This document shows positions 36,501-46,484 of a stretch of 64,000 bases of DNA, piece by piece. The number at the start of each line of letters is the position of its first letter. The stretch's first letter is position 1. Origin of the DNA: Caenorhabditis elegans (Eukaryota; Nematoda; Chromadorea; Rhabditida; Rhabditidae). The position numbers and the translations under genes are program-made. The stretch is taken from NCBI RefSeq assembly GCF_000002985.6, contig NC_003282.8, forward strand, positions 2,418,001-2,482,000, given 5' to 3'. The notes under the pieces are model-generated. The model was not told the origin of the DNA. It was given only the letters and a program-made list of their open reading frames with translations, and did no database searches.

Positions 36501-39500
36501 GAGGGAATTCCACGTAAAACCGCTTTTGCGGTGTAGATTTTGGTGTCCGGGGCAAGGTTCTGAATATTTTGAAAGTTAAGAGAACATATTTTTTGAACTG
36601 AAAATTTTTTTTTTTAAACAAAAGTTAAAAATTTGAATTCATCTCAACAAAATCTTCATTTTAAGTATAATCATGAATAGATTCCTTCACTTTTGGTCCC
36701 GCCACGAAATCCCAGGGTTACTGTAGTTTTTGCGGCGGGGCCCATCGTTTACCAAACCTAGCGAGCTTAATCAAAATTCAACAGTTAAAAACTGAAAAAA
36801 AAGCAATATTCAAAGATAATATGGCATTTAGCTGGAAAAATTTTAAAACAGAATTTTTGTGCTAATTTTCTTCTTCGAAAATTTAACATTTTTGTAAACA
36901 CGTCTTGAAATCAAATTCAGCACATCAAGAGCATCATTTTAAGTATAATCATGACTAGGTTCTCTCTGTTTTCAAAAAAATTGGGTCCCTCCACGAAAAC
37001 CACGGGGTTACTGTACTTTTCGTGGCGGGACCCAAACTAGAGCAAACCTAGCCATGATTATACTTAAATTAAAGCTCTCGGTAAGCCGAATCCAATAAAA
37101 CTAACCTCCTGAATCACAACTTCCTGTGTAATTTCTTCAAACTCCACCGCCTCCTCAGTGACCACCTCGTCCTTATTTCTAACTCTTAAGCTCAAAATCG
37201 ACGTGGAATTGAGCCCAGGCGCTCCAAAATCTTGAGCAATCACTTGGAATTTGTATGGCTGCTCACGTGGCATTCCCCAAAGGGATCCTGAGATTTGGAC
37301 AACTCCTGACGTGGAATTCACACTAATGACGTCATCGGTGACGTCAGATGGGTTGGAAATTTGGTAGTTGACTGTGGAAGCTGCTCCCGGTGCATCTGAA
37401 TCCATAGCGTGAACTCTATGGATTACCATACCACTTGGCAGGTCTTCCATGACTTCCACGTCATAAAGGTTCTGCTCAAATTGTGGAGCATTGTCATTTA
37501 CGTCGAGAACCCGAATTGGAAGAATTATTTTCTCGGAATTTCCAGAAATATCTAAAATTTTCACAAGAAGAGCTATAAAATCTTGAGTTTCCCGGTCGAT
37601 TTTTGCATTTTCCGCGATGAAAATCGATAAAGTGGCGGTCGTGTTGGAAGAGGTCTGAAAAACATTTTTTGAATTTTTTGTATGCCGAAAAAAGTTGGGT
37701 CCTAACACGAAAACCTAGAGTAACCGACTAAAAATTAATTTGCAGGTTTGAAACTAAGCTAGGTAGATTGGGCTTGATGTGGGCTTCAATTTGACTTTAA
37801 ACATGACTACGTTTCTTTTAATTTGAAAATTGAGGGGCTTATCACGAAAACCTGCTGGGTTACTGTAGGTTTTCGTGGCAGGACCTAATTTTTTTCAACC
37901 TGAAGGGAAATTAGTCATTATTATACTTAAATTGAAGTTTTTGATAAGACAAATTCAGTCAAAACTGTAAAAACTGGGAAAAACTAGGTCCCACCACGAA
38001 ATCTCCTGGATTAGTGTAGGTAATCGTTGTGGGACCTGATTCTTTTCCAAACTCTTGTGAATTTTGGCATGATCATATTTGAATTCAAGCTCTCGGCAAA
38101 CCTCACTTAGCTTGAATAATTTCACTTCATTTAAAATTTGTTTCTATCCGGTTACTGTAGGTTTTCGCGGCGGGACCAAACATTTTTCGCAATTTGTTTC
38201 CCAAAACTTACAATATTCGCCATGAAATTCTTGCTTCCATCCCCTTCCAGCTCAACTTGGTAGCTCTCCGAACCATCCGGATCAGTGACGTCGAACTCGG
38301 CGATTTTTGTGCCAGCGGAAAGATTTTCCGGTAGGGAAATCTGGAAATGGGTTTGAAAGTTGTTGAAAATCTCAGAAATGAGAAGAGCTATCAAAAAGTT
38401 GTCAAATGGCAAATTGAAAAGCAAAAAATTTCGTACATTTTTTCAGTTTACAAGTTTTTCATAACTTTGTTCCCCGCGGAGATATAAAATTTTTAAAATT
38501 GCGAGGTGAAAGAGGGGGGGGGGGGGCTCGCCCACACTACCTATTTTTGACAATTTTCAAATTCCAGTATGCTCCAGATGCTCCAAATGCCAACAAAAAC
38601 ACAGTTATCAAAGCTTGTTATTTGACAAAATTATATATATACACTTGAAGAGTCTTATGTTTTCCAAATGCAGTTTTAAAAAAGAAATATCCCCTTCAAA
38701 CTTATGTAGCTCCGTTATCAAATAAGCTATCAAAAAGTTGCCAACTAACAAAATGTACCTTACAAAATTTCATACAAATTGTCAGTTACCAACTTTCCTC
38801 TATCTCTCTATCTTCTTACCATTTCAGCGTCTCCAACATCCACAACCGGCGAATTGTCATCCACATCCGTCACTTGAACCATTAGGATAGCCTCACTTTT
38901 GAAGCCATTTTCACCGGAGCTCAGCGTCAAATTAAACGTTTTTTGAGCTTCATCTAGTGTCTCATAATCGATACGTTGTTTGATCTTGAGCTCTCCAGTT
39001 GTTCCATTGAAATCAAAAGCATCGCTCATTAAGCCAGAAATTTGAATTTCGCGCGACAAGTTGCCTTGGGAAACTGCGGGGAACACACCCACAACTTGGC
39101 CCTGTGCCAATTCTTCGCGTAATTCCACGTGGATTACAGGATTCTCTCGTGTCCATGGCATCGGGTAGATTGGACGTTGAGCCAGTTTTTCCTGGTTTTT
39201 CAGGTATTCTGGGGAGGAAATTAGGCGGACTAGGATATTGATTTTTTGGGAATCCGGGTTTTTGAGGGTCATGCCAATGAGTCTGAGAGATTTCAGGGAA
39301 TCAGGAGTTAGCTGGACATGTGTAGAGGTGACTGTGATGGAGGTCTGAAAAAAAAAATGAGTTTTTTGAAATTTAATTTGTTTTCCCGATTTTTGTATGC
39401 TTTAAATGAATTTTAAAAAATTTTGATAGCAATTTTTGAAATCAATTTTCTGAGAGCTTTGATTTAAGTATAATTATGACTATGATCTCTACTATTCGGA

Positions 39501-42500
39501 AATTTTCGAGTCCCTCCACAAAAACTACAGTAACCCAGGGATTTCGTGGCGGGACCCAAACGTTTTGAAGCTCTCGGTAAGCTTAACATGAATTTTGTAA
39601 TAAGAAAGTTAAAGTTTAGAAAGTTCATGAAATTTAGAAATTTAGCTCTAAAAATTAAAAAAAAGTTTTTGGAAATAAAATATTTAAACAAAAATTTAAA
39701 CGTTTTTCCGAAATCCTCACCGGATCCAGTGTGACTTTCTGACCCTTCTCATCAATTCCATACATGGATTTTAAATCCAACTTCATGTTCTTCTCATCCA
39801 GTTGAATTTCGAAATCTTCCGATTTTTCCCGATCAAAAGTAGCTTCCAAAACTCTGGATTTTCCAGATTTTTCCTCAATTTTTTGTTCATTTTCCAGAGG
39901 TTCTTGGCCATTTTTCACATCAATTTCAACTATGGTTTCAGTCAAAATTGTCCACGTTTTCTTGTCAACTGCGCCAATTCTGATTGGGAATTTGCCATTG
40001 TAGATTGGTCTGGAAATATTGAAATAAGTGTATGTTGACCTAGGAAAATGTAATCAAAAAGTTGAAAACTGATAAACTGTAGAAAATTTTGTGCAGATAA
40101 GTTTACTAGTTGAACATTTGATAGCTTTACTATCCGCGAAGTTTTGAGCGTCCAGTGGCATGCACAGCACTTTTGAAACCACTATATCTCTACTAAGAGC
40201 AAAGTTTTCAAAAAGTTACTAACTATTAACTTGTAGCAAGTTTTGTGTAGATAACTTTGTTAGTTGAAACTTTTCTGATAACTTCACTATCTGCAAAGTT
40301 ATGAGCATTTATGAAACGGCTGCATCTTTATTTTCCCTTTGGTGCCTTGCACAGCATTTTTAAACGTCTTTATCTCCTCGGAGAACAAATTGATCAAAAA
40401 TTTGTCAACTAACAATTTGTAGCAAACTTTTTGTTCTACAAAATGTCTGCTGACAAATTGTTGATATTTAACTCACCCATCATACTTCCCCACATTGACT
40501 TTTCCACCGTACTCCTCTACAGTAACCCATCCTGGATTTCCATCCAAGACCATAATTTTTGCCTCGTCAATTGGCACACCTTCCAGCTCGACTTGTGTCA
40601 GTTTCAGTCCATTTTCCACTTTTCCAGCGTCAACTTCCAAAGAGTACTTGGATTTTCGGAAGTGAGCATGGGATTGGGAGTTTTCTACGAATACTTCAAT
40701 GGTTTTTGACTGAGTATCATCGTCAATGGAGATATCCAGTGAGTAGCGGCCAGATGCAGCAGAGTTGATAACAATGATCTGGAAGTTTTTAGGTTAAACA
40801 AAATTTTGGATGAAAAATTGTTTGCCTCGAAAAAAAAAATTTTTTTTTGAAAAATTTAGGAGGTCGTATTTTTCGTAAAAAACATATCTCAAAATCGGGT
40901 AGAGCTACAAAAAATCTGTCAATTAATAAAATATTGCAAATTTTATTTTTAACAGTTTGCTAATTGACAACTTTTTTGTAGCTCTGTTCGTTTTTGAGTT
41001 CTTGAAGTTTGCCTCTCAAAAATTTATTTCCAGTAAGCTCCTGATAAAACTTTAAGAGCCTATATTTCAAAATTGGGTAGAGTTACAAAAACTTTGTCCA
41101 TTACTAAAAAATTTCCAATTTTATTTACGAAAAGTTGTTAGTTATCAACTTTTTTCTAGCTTAGCCCATGTTTTAGTTATCAGCATTTGAAGTTTGATCC
41201 TCAAAAATTTATTTCCAGTAAGTTCCTGATAAAACTTTAAGAGTCTATATTTCAAAATTGGGTAGAGCTACAAAACATCTTTTAACTAATAAAACATTGC
41301 TGATTTCATTTAAAACAAATTGTTAGTTATCAACTTTTTTCTAGCTTACCCCATTTTTGAGTTATCAGCATTTAAAGTTTGCTCCTCCAAATTCGCACTT
41401 CAGGGAATTCCTGCCAAAACTTTTTGCGCCTACATATATCTCAAAACTATGCATAGCTACAAAAAACTTGACAACTAACAAAACATTTTAAAAAAATCCA
41501 ACCTGATACAGACCCTCCTGGGCTTTCACAAAGCCCAAAAACTTGGCAGCATCGCCTCCAAGCTGAATGTCCTTGCGAGTTCTCTCCGTAATCACCGCAA
41601 ATGGGCTGATAATTCTGTTATCCGATATTCTAATCACTTTATCAGAAGTTCGAAGATTTGCTTTTTGTTGAACAATTATTGTGACTTGGACTGGAGCCAG
41701 AGCTCCATTTTTTGGCATTAAAATCAAGGAAAATGACTTTTGATCATCGTTTTCCAGACATTTTTCCGTGTCGAATTGGCTGCAGGAGAGGATTAAATCG
41801 TTGCCAACCAAGGAGAATCTGAAGTGAGAAACTGTTTAAAAAGATGTTAAAATCAATAAAGTAAGCTGATAAATCGACTGGTTTTTGAATGTTTGAAAAA
41901 TATCGATTTTCAGCCAATTTATAAGCATTTTAAGTTGGTGGCCTAGAAATCCAAAGTTAGGCCACCAACTTCCATCCCCCATAACTTTTCTCAGAGTTGA
42001 TATTTTTGGAAGATTGAAGCTAAGTTATAGATTCCCTTGTTTGTTCTTCAAGTTAGGAAATGGTAATTTTGGTGGCCTAGAATTTTGCTTATTTGGATTT
42101 CTAGGCCACCGAATTCAAGCATCCATAACTTCGCACAAGGTGGACCTTTTTACGATTTTGAAATGAAGTCTAAGAGCCTTTTGAAGAAAAAAATTGGCTA
42201 TGTTAATTTTGATGGCCTAGAATTCCCACTTTTTGGGTGCCTAGGCCACCGATTTCAAACCCTCATAACTTTGTTCAAAATCAATATTTTTCCGAAATTC
42301 AAAAACCCATCGATAAATCAATAACCTAACTTACTTTCTGTTACCATTCCCGCCAATAATCTTCAAATCCGAATCCACCTGCCCAATAGTTCTACCCGAC
42401 TCGGCGGTCTCTGTCACCGCAAATTCGACTTCTCGAAGCGATAGCATCTCAGAACCGTCAGAATTTCCTGGATTTTCCAAATATTCCGTCAAATCCAGCC

Positions 42501-45365
42501 GAATTGGAGTTCTGAGAGTGGAATTCCCAATTTTCGCGACAATTTGCAAGTTTTCCGACAAACTTTCAGCCAAATCTCCGATGAATATCATGGCTTTCTC
42601 GTCGAAATTCAAGATTTTTGGACGAATTTCCAAAAATCCGGCGGGCTCAATTTCCAGCTCAATTTTCTTAGTTTTTCGAAGGTTTTCAGTCGCCGACTGG
42701 AATTCCACTTGTAAATTGCGAATGACGTCACCCGGGCGGGCGTCACGTGGAACTTTGATGACGTCACTGGGGGAGATGGTGAGCTGGATGTCGAGTGGCT
42801 CGATGATTCCGTCGGGAGAATTTTGGAGAGGTAGAATTGAGACAGGGCCGGTGATTGGATCCTCTTCTTCTTCTACTAATGAAGCTTCAGATGAGGAGGC
42901 TGAAAATTTTTATTTTTGAAAAAAAAAATTCTGAATTATTTTTTCTGAAACTGATGTAACTTTTTAACAAATTACTGAACACAATTGCCACTATAAAATT
43001 TAAGTTCAGCTTACCGAGAGCTTTTATTTGAGTATAATCATGACCAACTATGGGGTCTCGCCGCGAAAACTACAGTGCTCCGTAGCTGTCGTTGCGAGAC
43101 CTAACTGTGAATCTTTTTTTTTTTTTTTTTTTTTGAAAAATGTTAAACAAATTAAAATTCGGCTCACCGTGAACTTAAATTTGAGTACAATCATGGTTTA
43201 TCTTACACAAGTTTGAAGAAAGTTAGGTCCCACCACGAAAACTACAGTACCCCAGGGATTTCGTGTTGAGACCCGACTCTGTTCAAACTAAAGGAAACCT
43301 AGTCATAAATACACCCAAATTGAAGCTCTCGGTGAGCTGAAATCATAAATCTCAGTAATAATTTTAACTTTTAAATTACCCGGCAAATTTGACGACGTTG
43401 AAGAGTCCAGAAGCTCGCCAGATCCTTCGTTAGTCTCCGTAGTTGTCAAAACATCAGCGGATCCTTCACCTGATCCATCCAAAACTTCAACTTCTTCCTC
43501 TTCCTCAGAATCCTTGGGTTGTGTAGGTTCTGGTGACGTCACCGGGATGGTAAGATCATCGTCGTCTGAGAAATCTGCAGTACTAGCTGGTGACGTGGCT
43601 GCTGATGACGTCACCACTTCCTCTTCTGGTGACGTCATGGGTACTGTGGTAGTCTCAGTTGATGTAGCTTCAGCACCACCACCACCTAATGTAAGATCCT
43701 CCTGAGTTTCAGATTCCCCATCCACCTCGATCATTTCAGATGATGTTGACGATGATGACGTTACAGGTACAGTAGTCTCCATTAATTTTGGCCTGTCAGG
43801 TACAGTAACCCGGGTCCTCTTCGTGGTAGGAGCCAGCTTAATAACATCCACCGAGATATTAGTCGTCGCCAGAACCACTTCACCTTGCTGCGCCTCCACC
43901 ACAAACCGATACAGACCCCCTTCGGTCTTGGCGATCTCCACGTTGGAGTTCTGGCGTAGGATTACGGTAGCCTTGTAGACGTCTGCGTTGTCGGCACGTG
44001 TCTTCTCCACGTTTCCTATGGCGAACCACTCGTTTTCGTCGAAATTCACAACGAATGCTGGCTTTACGTTGTGCTTTCTGGTGATGAAGTCGACAACTGC
44101 GAGAATGGTCGAGTTCTGGAACAGGGAATAGAGCTAGTAAAAAATGATTATTGGTAATTTGTAGCCCATAAAATTTCTAGCATTTTGTTAGTTAAAATTT
44201 TTTTGATACCTCTTTTCTCCGCCGAGATTCAAGTGCTTAAAGATTGAGCTTGAAAAAACAAGAGAGATAGTGTGGTTAGTGGGGAGACGCAGAGAACGCG
44301 CGATGCCTGCGTCTCCGCTCACCCCACACTCTTATACTTCGCGATCTTAAAACCTTGCTATCTCTGCAGAAAATGAAGCTATCAAAACTTTTTCAACTAA
44401 CAAGATATTCGAAATTTTCAGCTCTAAAAGTTTTTAAGTTTTTCAAAATTACTAACCTCAGTTTTTCCTTCGGGAAGCATAAAATCATAAGATGGCTGAT
44501 CAAACTTGTCAGGAACCGAATTTTCATCTCCGACAACTTCCGTGGAGGAATCCGATGAGTCTCGACGAACCACAAACTGGAATTTCGAAAGATTAGGTTG
44601 AGCTTGAATTAAGCTAATTGACTTTGGAAAGCTGTATCTCCGCTCTGGTTGACATTACAGAAAAACTGTCAATTGACAAAATGTAGGAAATTTCCTGCTC
44701 TACAAGAAAGTACAAAAAGTTTCACCTTATCCGACGACAACCGCTCCAAGTTGGGTTCCTTCTCCAAGCGAACTGATCTACGAATATCCGAATGTTCCTG
44801 AGAGTTCATGATAAACTCCAGTGGAATGTCATGACGTTTTTGGACGTGTTTCAGCTGAAAGATTGTTGATTTACGGGTCCCGGTGTGAATTTTAGAATGT
44901 TCTTTGATAGATGTACAGAGATTTCACGCGAATTGACTAGGGGTTCAAGGAGTTCTGGATGGTTTTTGTAGATTTACTGGCGTCAGTGTAGTTTTACGAG
45001 AATATTATGTAAATTTACGGGATTTCGATGAATTTAGATTGACATTTGACAAGGGTAGTGTGTGGATTTACGGGCTTTTATGTAGGTTTACAAAGTAATC
45101 ATGTGGTTTTACGCGCGTCCATGTAGATTTACGTGATTGTCGTGTAGGTTTACGGGAATTTATATATAAATTTAAGGAACTTCTATACATAGTTATGAGG
45201 TCTCGTGTAGATTTACGGGATCTTATGTGGATTTAAGGGGCTTCGTAAAATTACGCGCATTTTTATTTTCATTTTTTGACCCACCGAATGTTCATGATGC
45301 CTTTCATTTGCGATCAGCTCACCCGACAGAAGAAGAATGAAGAAAGTGAGAGAAATTTCTCTCAT
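18568..45365 (-). CDS. cdh-10: Transmembrane cadherin, probably cdh-10
   Basis: Eighteen exons: 45365-45285, 44854-44726, 44576-44457, 44115-43380, 42899-42335, 41818-41503, 40778-40477, 40009-39721, 39344-38820, 38340-38212, 37654-37106, 36559-36362, 23245-23141, 22386-21899, 21074-20912, 20586-20399, 19835-19446, 18622-18568. They total 5328 bp, 1775 residues. A signal peptide (MREISLTFFILLLSG) opens the protein; TTTCAG four bases before this ATG looks like a trans-splice acceptor. Degenerate cadherin repeats follow. Calcium-linker motifs include DVDDNSP (1006-1012), DVNDNAPQF (1115-1123) and NLDDNEPEF (1338-1346). Residues ~190-375 are Ser/Thr/acid-rich with two Ser-Gly sites. One membrane segment lies near 1693-1718, then a ~58-residue Pro-rich tail without an obvious catenin-binding region. 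Joining 36362 to 23245 across ~13 kb is supported by phase 0 and by domain continuity (DFEERSEYT then LLITAFNSG). Calcium-dependent adhesion is the family role. The symbol is recall from the neighbouring lysozymes. Confidence 0.9.
18623..19445 (-). repeat. Last cadherin intron: GGTGGCCTAG hairpin array
   Basis: At least four units carry GGTGGCCTAGAAA, an inverted GGCCACCAACTT and a TCATAACTCGG step. They are spaced ~130-140 bp apart at about 18745-19390. Confidence 0.85.
19836..20398 (-). repeat. Cadherin intron 16 with two GGGTCCC-ACCACGAAA palindromes
   Basis: Copies of the AAGTATAATCATGAC / GGTCCCACCACGAAA / ACAGTAACCC family lie at about 19915-20020 and 20140-20245, partly inverted relative to one another. 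Confidence 0.75.
20587..20911 (-). repeat. Cadherin intron 15 with one GGTCCCACCACGAAA palindrome
   Basis: 20740-20900 contains both arms: AAGCTCACAAAAACTTTCAG..ATAATCATGA on one side, and TAGTCATGATTATACTTAAA with AGCTTTC on the other. Confidence 0.75.
21075..21898 (-). repeat. Cadherin intron 14: hairpin array
   Basis: Six GGTGGCCTAGAAA / GGCCACCAACTT type pairs between 21140 and 21870. Three successive ~140-bp units share CTGAGCTCTA(C/T) blocks. Confidence 0.8.
22387..23140 (-). repeat. Cadherin intron 13: hairpin array
   Basis: GGTGGCCTAGAA and CTAGGCCACC steps recur at roughly 22480, 22620, 22755, 22890 and 23020. Confidence 0.8.
23477..26340 (-). CDS. Nested gene of unknown function with coding minisatellite
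   Basis: Three exons: 26340-25222, 24934-24658 and 23748-23477. They total 1668 bp, 555 residues; all joins keep phase and the stop is TAA at 23477-23479. The ATG follows TTTTCAG by five bases, suggesting trans-splicing or a 5' UTR intron. There is no signal peptide or membrane segment. The N-terminus is basic and Ser-rich (KLRSSSSRR), then acidic and Ser-rich. Residues ~105-285 contain loosely repeated units: EPAHQT-like, then R, then PTVPKILGVTVPE-like. Residues ~374-466 form a well-mixed, probably helical domain (FETKNMMAVACELHWSVPRE, then a Lys/Glu/Leu-rich stretch). The C-terminal ~90 residues are hydrophobic-polar mixed. I recognise no family. It sits wholly within a cadherin intron on the same strand, so it needs its own promoter (somewhere upstream of 26345) and its own 3' end. 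An intracellular adaptor or scaffold is possible, but that is a guess. Confidence 0.88.
23749..24657 (-). repeat. Intron 2 of the nested gene: hairpin array
   Basis: GGTGGCCTAG/CTAGGCCACC steps recur at about 23880, 24020, 24205, 24345 and 24485. Confidence 0.75.
24935..25221 (-). repeat. Intron 1 of the nested gene: partial GGTCCCACCACGAAA copy
   Basis: 25075-25145 carries GGTCCCACCACGAAA, ACAGTAACCC and AGTCATGATTATACTTAAA, but only part of the usual palindrome. Confidence 0.65.
26345..27720. repeat. Upstream of the nested gene: hairpin array then possible promoter
   Basis: GGTGGCCTAA/CTAGGCCATC type steps fill 26420-27040. 27120-27420 is less repetitive, with a short CA-type microsatellite near 27215 and a T-run at 27281-27290. 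It is the nearest unique sequence upstream of the nested gene and a candidate promoter region. No further gene is seen. Confidence 0.55.
27721..29030. repeat. TTGTTAGTTGAC family field
   Basis: Repeats of ATCAAAAAGTTGTCAACTAA plus GAGTTATGCGCCTTTAAA recur near 27730, 27925, 28105, 28275 and 28440. An (AT)n run lies at about 28490-28506. 28550-29030 has no clear repeat and no coding frame. Confidence 0.7.
29040..29490. repeat. TTTGCCGATTTGCCGG element, plus orientation
   Basis: Inverted-repeat sequence built of GGCAAATTGCCGATTTGCCG steps at both ends around a unique core (29215-29335). The core recurs in reverse complement at 48785-48905. The right end, GTTTGCCACCCACACACCTG, resembles the GTGTGCGGCAAA termini of the hAT-like elements at 4812 and 6094. 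Clean target duplications are not visible. Confidence 0.75.
29500..35000. repeat. Long array of TTGTTAGTTGAC inverted repeats
   Basis: About twenty imperfect hairpins of the form ATCAAAAAGTTGTCAACTAA ... TTGTTAGTTGAC..TTTTTGATA, roughly every 150-250 bp. Several carry GAGACGCAG / CTGCGTCTC dyads (e.g. 31637-31677) and GCGCGC steps. A 14-C homopolymer lies at 33209-33222. 33480-33900 is less repetitive. No second nested gene can be supported. Confidence 0.75.
35001..35470. other. Mostly unique stretch of the large intron
   Basis: 35200-35430 is less AT-rich. A 112-codon minus-strand frame crosses it (35033-35371) but has repetitive hydrophobic composition and no splice context. It could contain cadherin enhancer sequence; nothing specific is seen. 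Confidence 0.4.
35475..36130. repeat. TACTGTAGG minisatellite
   Basis: About fifty imperfect ~10-bp units of (G/A)TTACTGTAG with variants such as GAGTACTGTAG. It lies 230 bp upstream of the cadherin exon at 36559-36362 in plus coordinates, that is, within the large intron just after its 5' splice site. Confidence 0.9.
36560..37105 (-). repeat. Cadherin intron 11: two GGTCCCGCCACGAAA palindromes
   Basis: Copies lie at about 36655-36775 and 36930-37085. Each has opposing ATAATCATGA arms and a central GGGTTACTGTAG step. Confidence 0.8.
37655..38211 (-). repeat. Cadherin intron 10: GGTCCCACCACGAAA family copies
   Basis: Three degenerate copies lie at about 37690-37950, 37980-38110 and 38145-38180, the last reduced to the GGTTACTGTAGG / GGCGGGACC half. 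Confidence 0.7.
38341..38819 (-). repeat. Cadherin intron 9: TTGTTAG hairpins and poly-G tract
   Basis: Inverted ATCAAAAAGTTG..CAACTTTTTGAT-like steps lie at 38385-38470 and 38725-38800. A 13-G homopolymer lies at 38514-38526 on the plus strand. Confidence 0.7.
39345..39720 (-). repeat. Cadherin intron 8: one GGTCCC palindrome
   Basis: 39455-39590 has ATTTAAGTATAATTATGAC, a degenerate GAGTCCCTCCACAAA, ACAGTAACCC, CGTGGCGGGACCC and the inverse AGCTCTCGGTAAGC. Confidence 0.75.
40010..40476 (-). repeat. Cadherin intron 7: three TTGTTAG hairpins
   Basis: ATCAAAAAGTTGAAAACTGA-like and TTTACTAGTTGAACATTTGAT-like arms alternate at 40050-40130, 40205-40285 and 40390-40460. Confidence 0.7.
40779..41502 (-). 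repeat. Cadherin intron 6: tandem ~160-bp repeat
   Basis: At least three copies of a unit containing ATTTATTTCCAGTAAG(C/T)TCCTGATAAAAC, a TTGGGTAGAG(C/T)TACAAAA step and a TTGTTAG-type hairpin start near 40860, 41025 and 41210, with a diverged fourth near 41390. Confidence 0.75.
41819..42334 (-). repeat. Cadherin intron 5: GGTGGCCTAG hairpins
   Basis: Three units lie at about 41935-41985, 42070-42130 and 42210-42275: GGTGGCCTAGAA with CTAGGCCACC(A/G) and CATAACTT steps. Confidence 0.8.
42900..43379 (-). repeat. Cadherin intron 4: two GGTCCCACCACGAAA palindromes
   Basis: Copies lie at about 43010-43110 and 43165-43345, with a T-run of about 20 at 43115-43134. Confidence 0.75.
44116..44456 (-). 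repeat. Cadherin intron 3: TTGTTAG hairpin with GCGTCTC dyad
   Basis: GAGACGCAG at 44284-44292 faces CTGCGTCTC near 44307-44315, with CGCGCG between. A TTTTGTTAGTTAAAA arm lies near 44182 and a CAACTAACAAGAT arm near 44393. Confidence 0.7.
44870..45260 (-). repeat. Cadherin intron 1 minisatellite, GTAGATTTACGGG
   Basis: About ten degenerate ~30-bp units centred on (T)GTAG(A/G)TTTACGGG. Together they fill the intron between the signal-peptide exon and exon 2. Confidence 0.8.
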
Positions 45366-46427
45366 TTTTCTGAAATGTTCAAATTTTTCAAGATACGGGA
45401 AAGCGGCAAAAGTTAGATCAAATGCAAAAAAGCTTTCCAAAATAGGTTAACCCGGCCCAGCAGGGGAGGTATGTTCCGCGCTAAGTGTCCTTGAGCGCCC
45501 AAACGAAATCTGACCTGATTTTCTTATCATTTGGCGCAATCTTGCCGTGTTTTTCGGGAACCTATTTTTTTGGGTTTCATATGGAATGTGATTTATGATC
45601 TGAAAAGTTGAAATTTATGTGAAATTGAAAAAAAAACATTTGGAAATTTTTTTTCGAAATTTTTCAATTTTTCGAAAGTAAGTTTCGATTTTTGTTTGCT
45701 TGAGATCATTTTGAATTTTTACGTTCTAAATCGTCCGAATTGTCCGTCCTCATTGAAAGTTTACAAGAGCCTCAGGCTTAGCCGCCTGTGACTTTCAAGC
45801 TCATATATCTCATTTTTGGCAGGACGTACAAAAAAATTCCTAATTTACGAAATATTTATCTAGCAAAGTACAACATTTTGTTAGTTGATAACTTTTTGAT
45901 ATCTCCACTGAGAATTGAGATATGAGCCTTTAAAGTTGGAGCTATATAAATTTCATTGATAAATTTTTAATAGCTTTTATAATAATTGAGATATGCGTGA
46001 AAGTTTTCAAGCCAATCTGAACAACTTGTGATCTTTGAACTCTATATTACTCAGTTTTGGTTAAAAGTATAACAAATCACATTTTGCCAGTTGTCAACTT
46101 TTTGATATTATTCCTGAAACTGAGTTGTGTGCCTTTGAAACGGCCGGAAGCTTATCGAGTAACAACATGTTTATAGAGTAATCTGCAATAATAATGATGC
46201 TATGTTTTTTTTTCAAAAGCAACAAACTAAACTAAAACATCCTGTGTTTTTAATACTATCAATTTATATTATTCCTCACCAAGTCCAAAATGCCAAAATC
46301 AAATGCACATAGCTCTTCAAATTGTTTGCGGTTTACAGTTTATGTCACACGATCATCTCCACTTCCTGTTTGCCATCGATAACGGGGAGCAATCGAAAAT
46401 GAACTGTATCTTTGGTAGAATGGGTAG
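45366..46427. promoter_or_regulatory. Divergent intergenic region, cadherin and ilys-3
   Basis: This 1.1-kb gap separates the minus-strand cadherin start from the plus-strand lysozyme. The cadherin ATG is preceded by TTTCAG (minus strand), a likely trans-splice acceptor. One TTGTTAG-family block occupies 45830-46110. Any cadherin promoter and the distal ilys-3 control sequence should be here; only the TATA box below can be pointed to. Confidence 0.5.
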
Positions 46428-46436
46428 TATATAAGG
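46428..46436 (+). promoter_or_regulatory. TATA box of ilys-3
   Basis: TATATAAGG lies 57 bp upstream of the ATG, a spacing that suits a short 5' UTR. The paralogue ilys-2 has a TATA box in the same relative place, supporting both. Confidence 0.7.
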
Positions 46437-46484
46437 AAACGGTAGAGGACTTGTTGAACTCATCTTGTCAATTCATCTGCAGTT

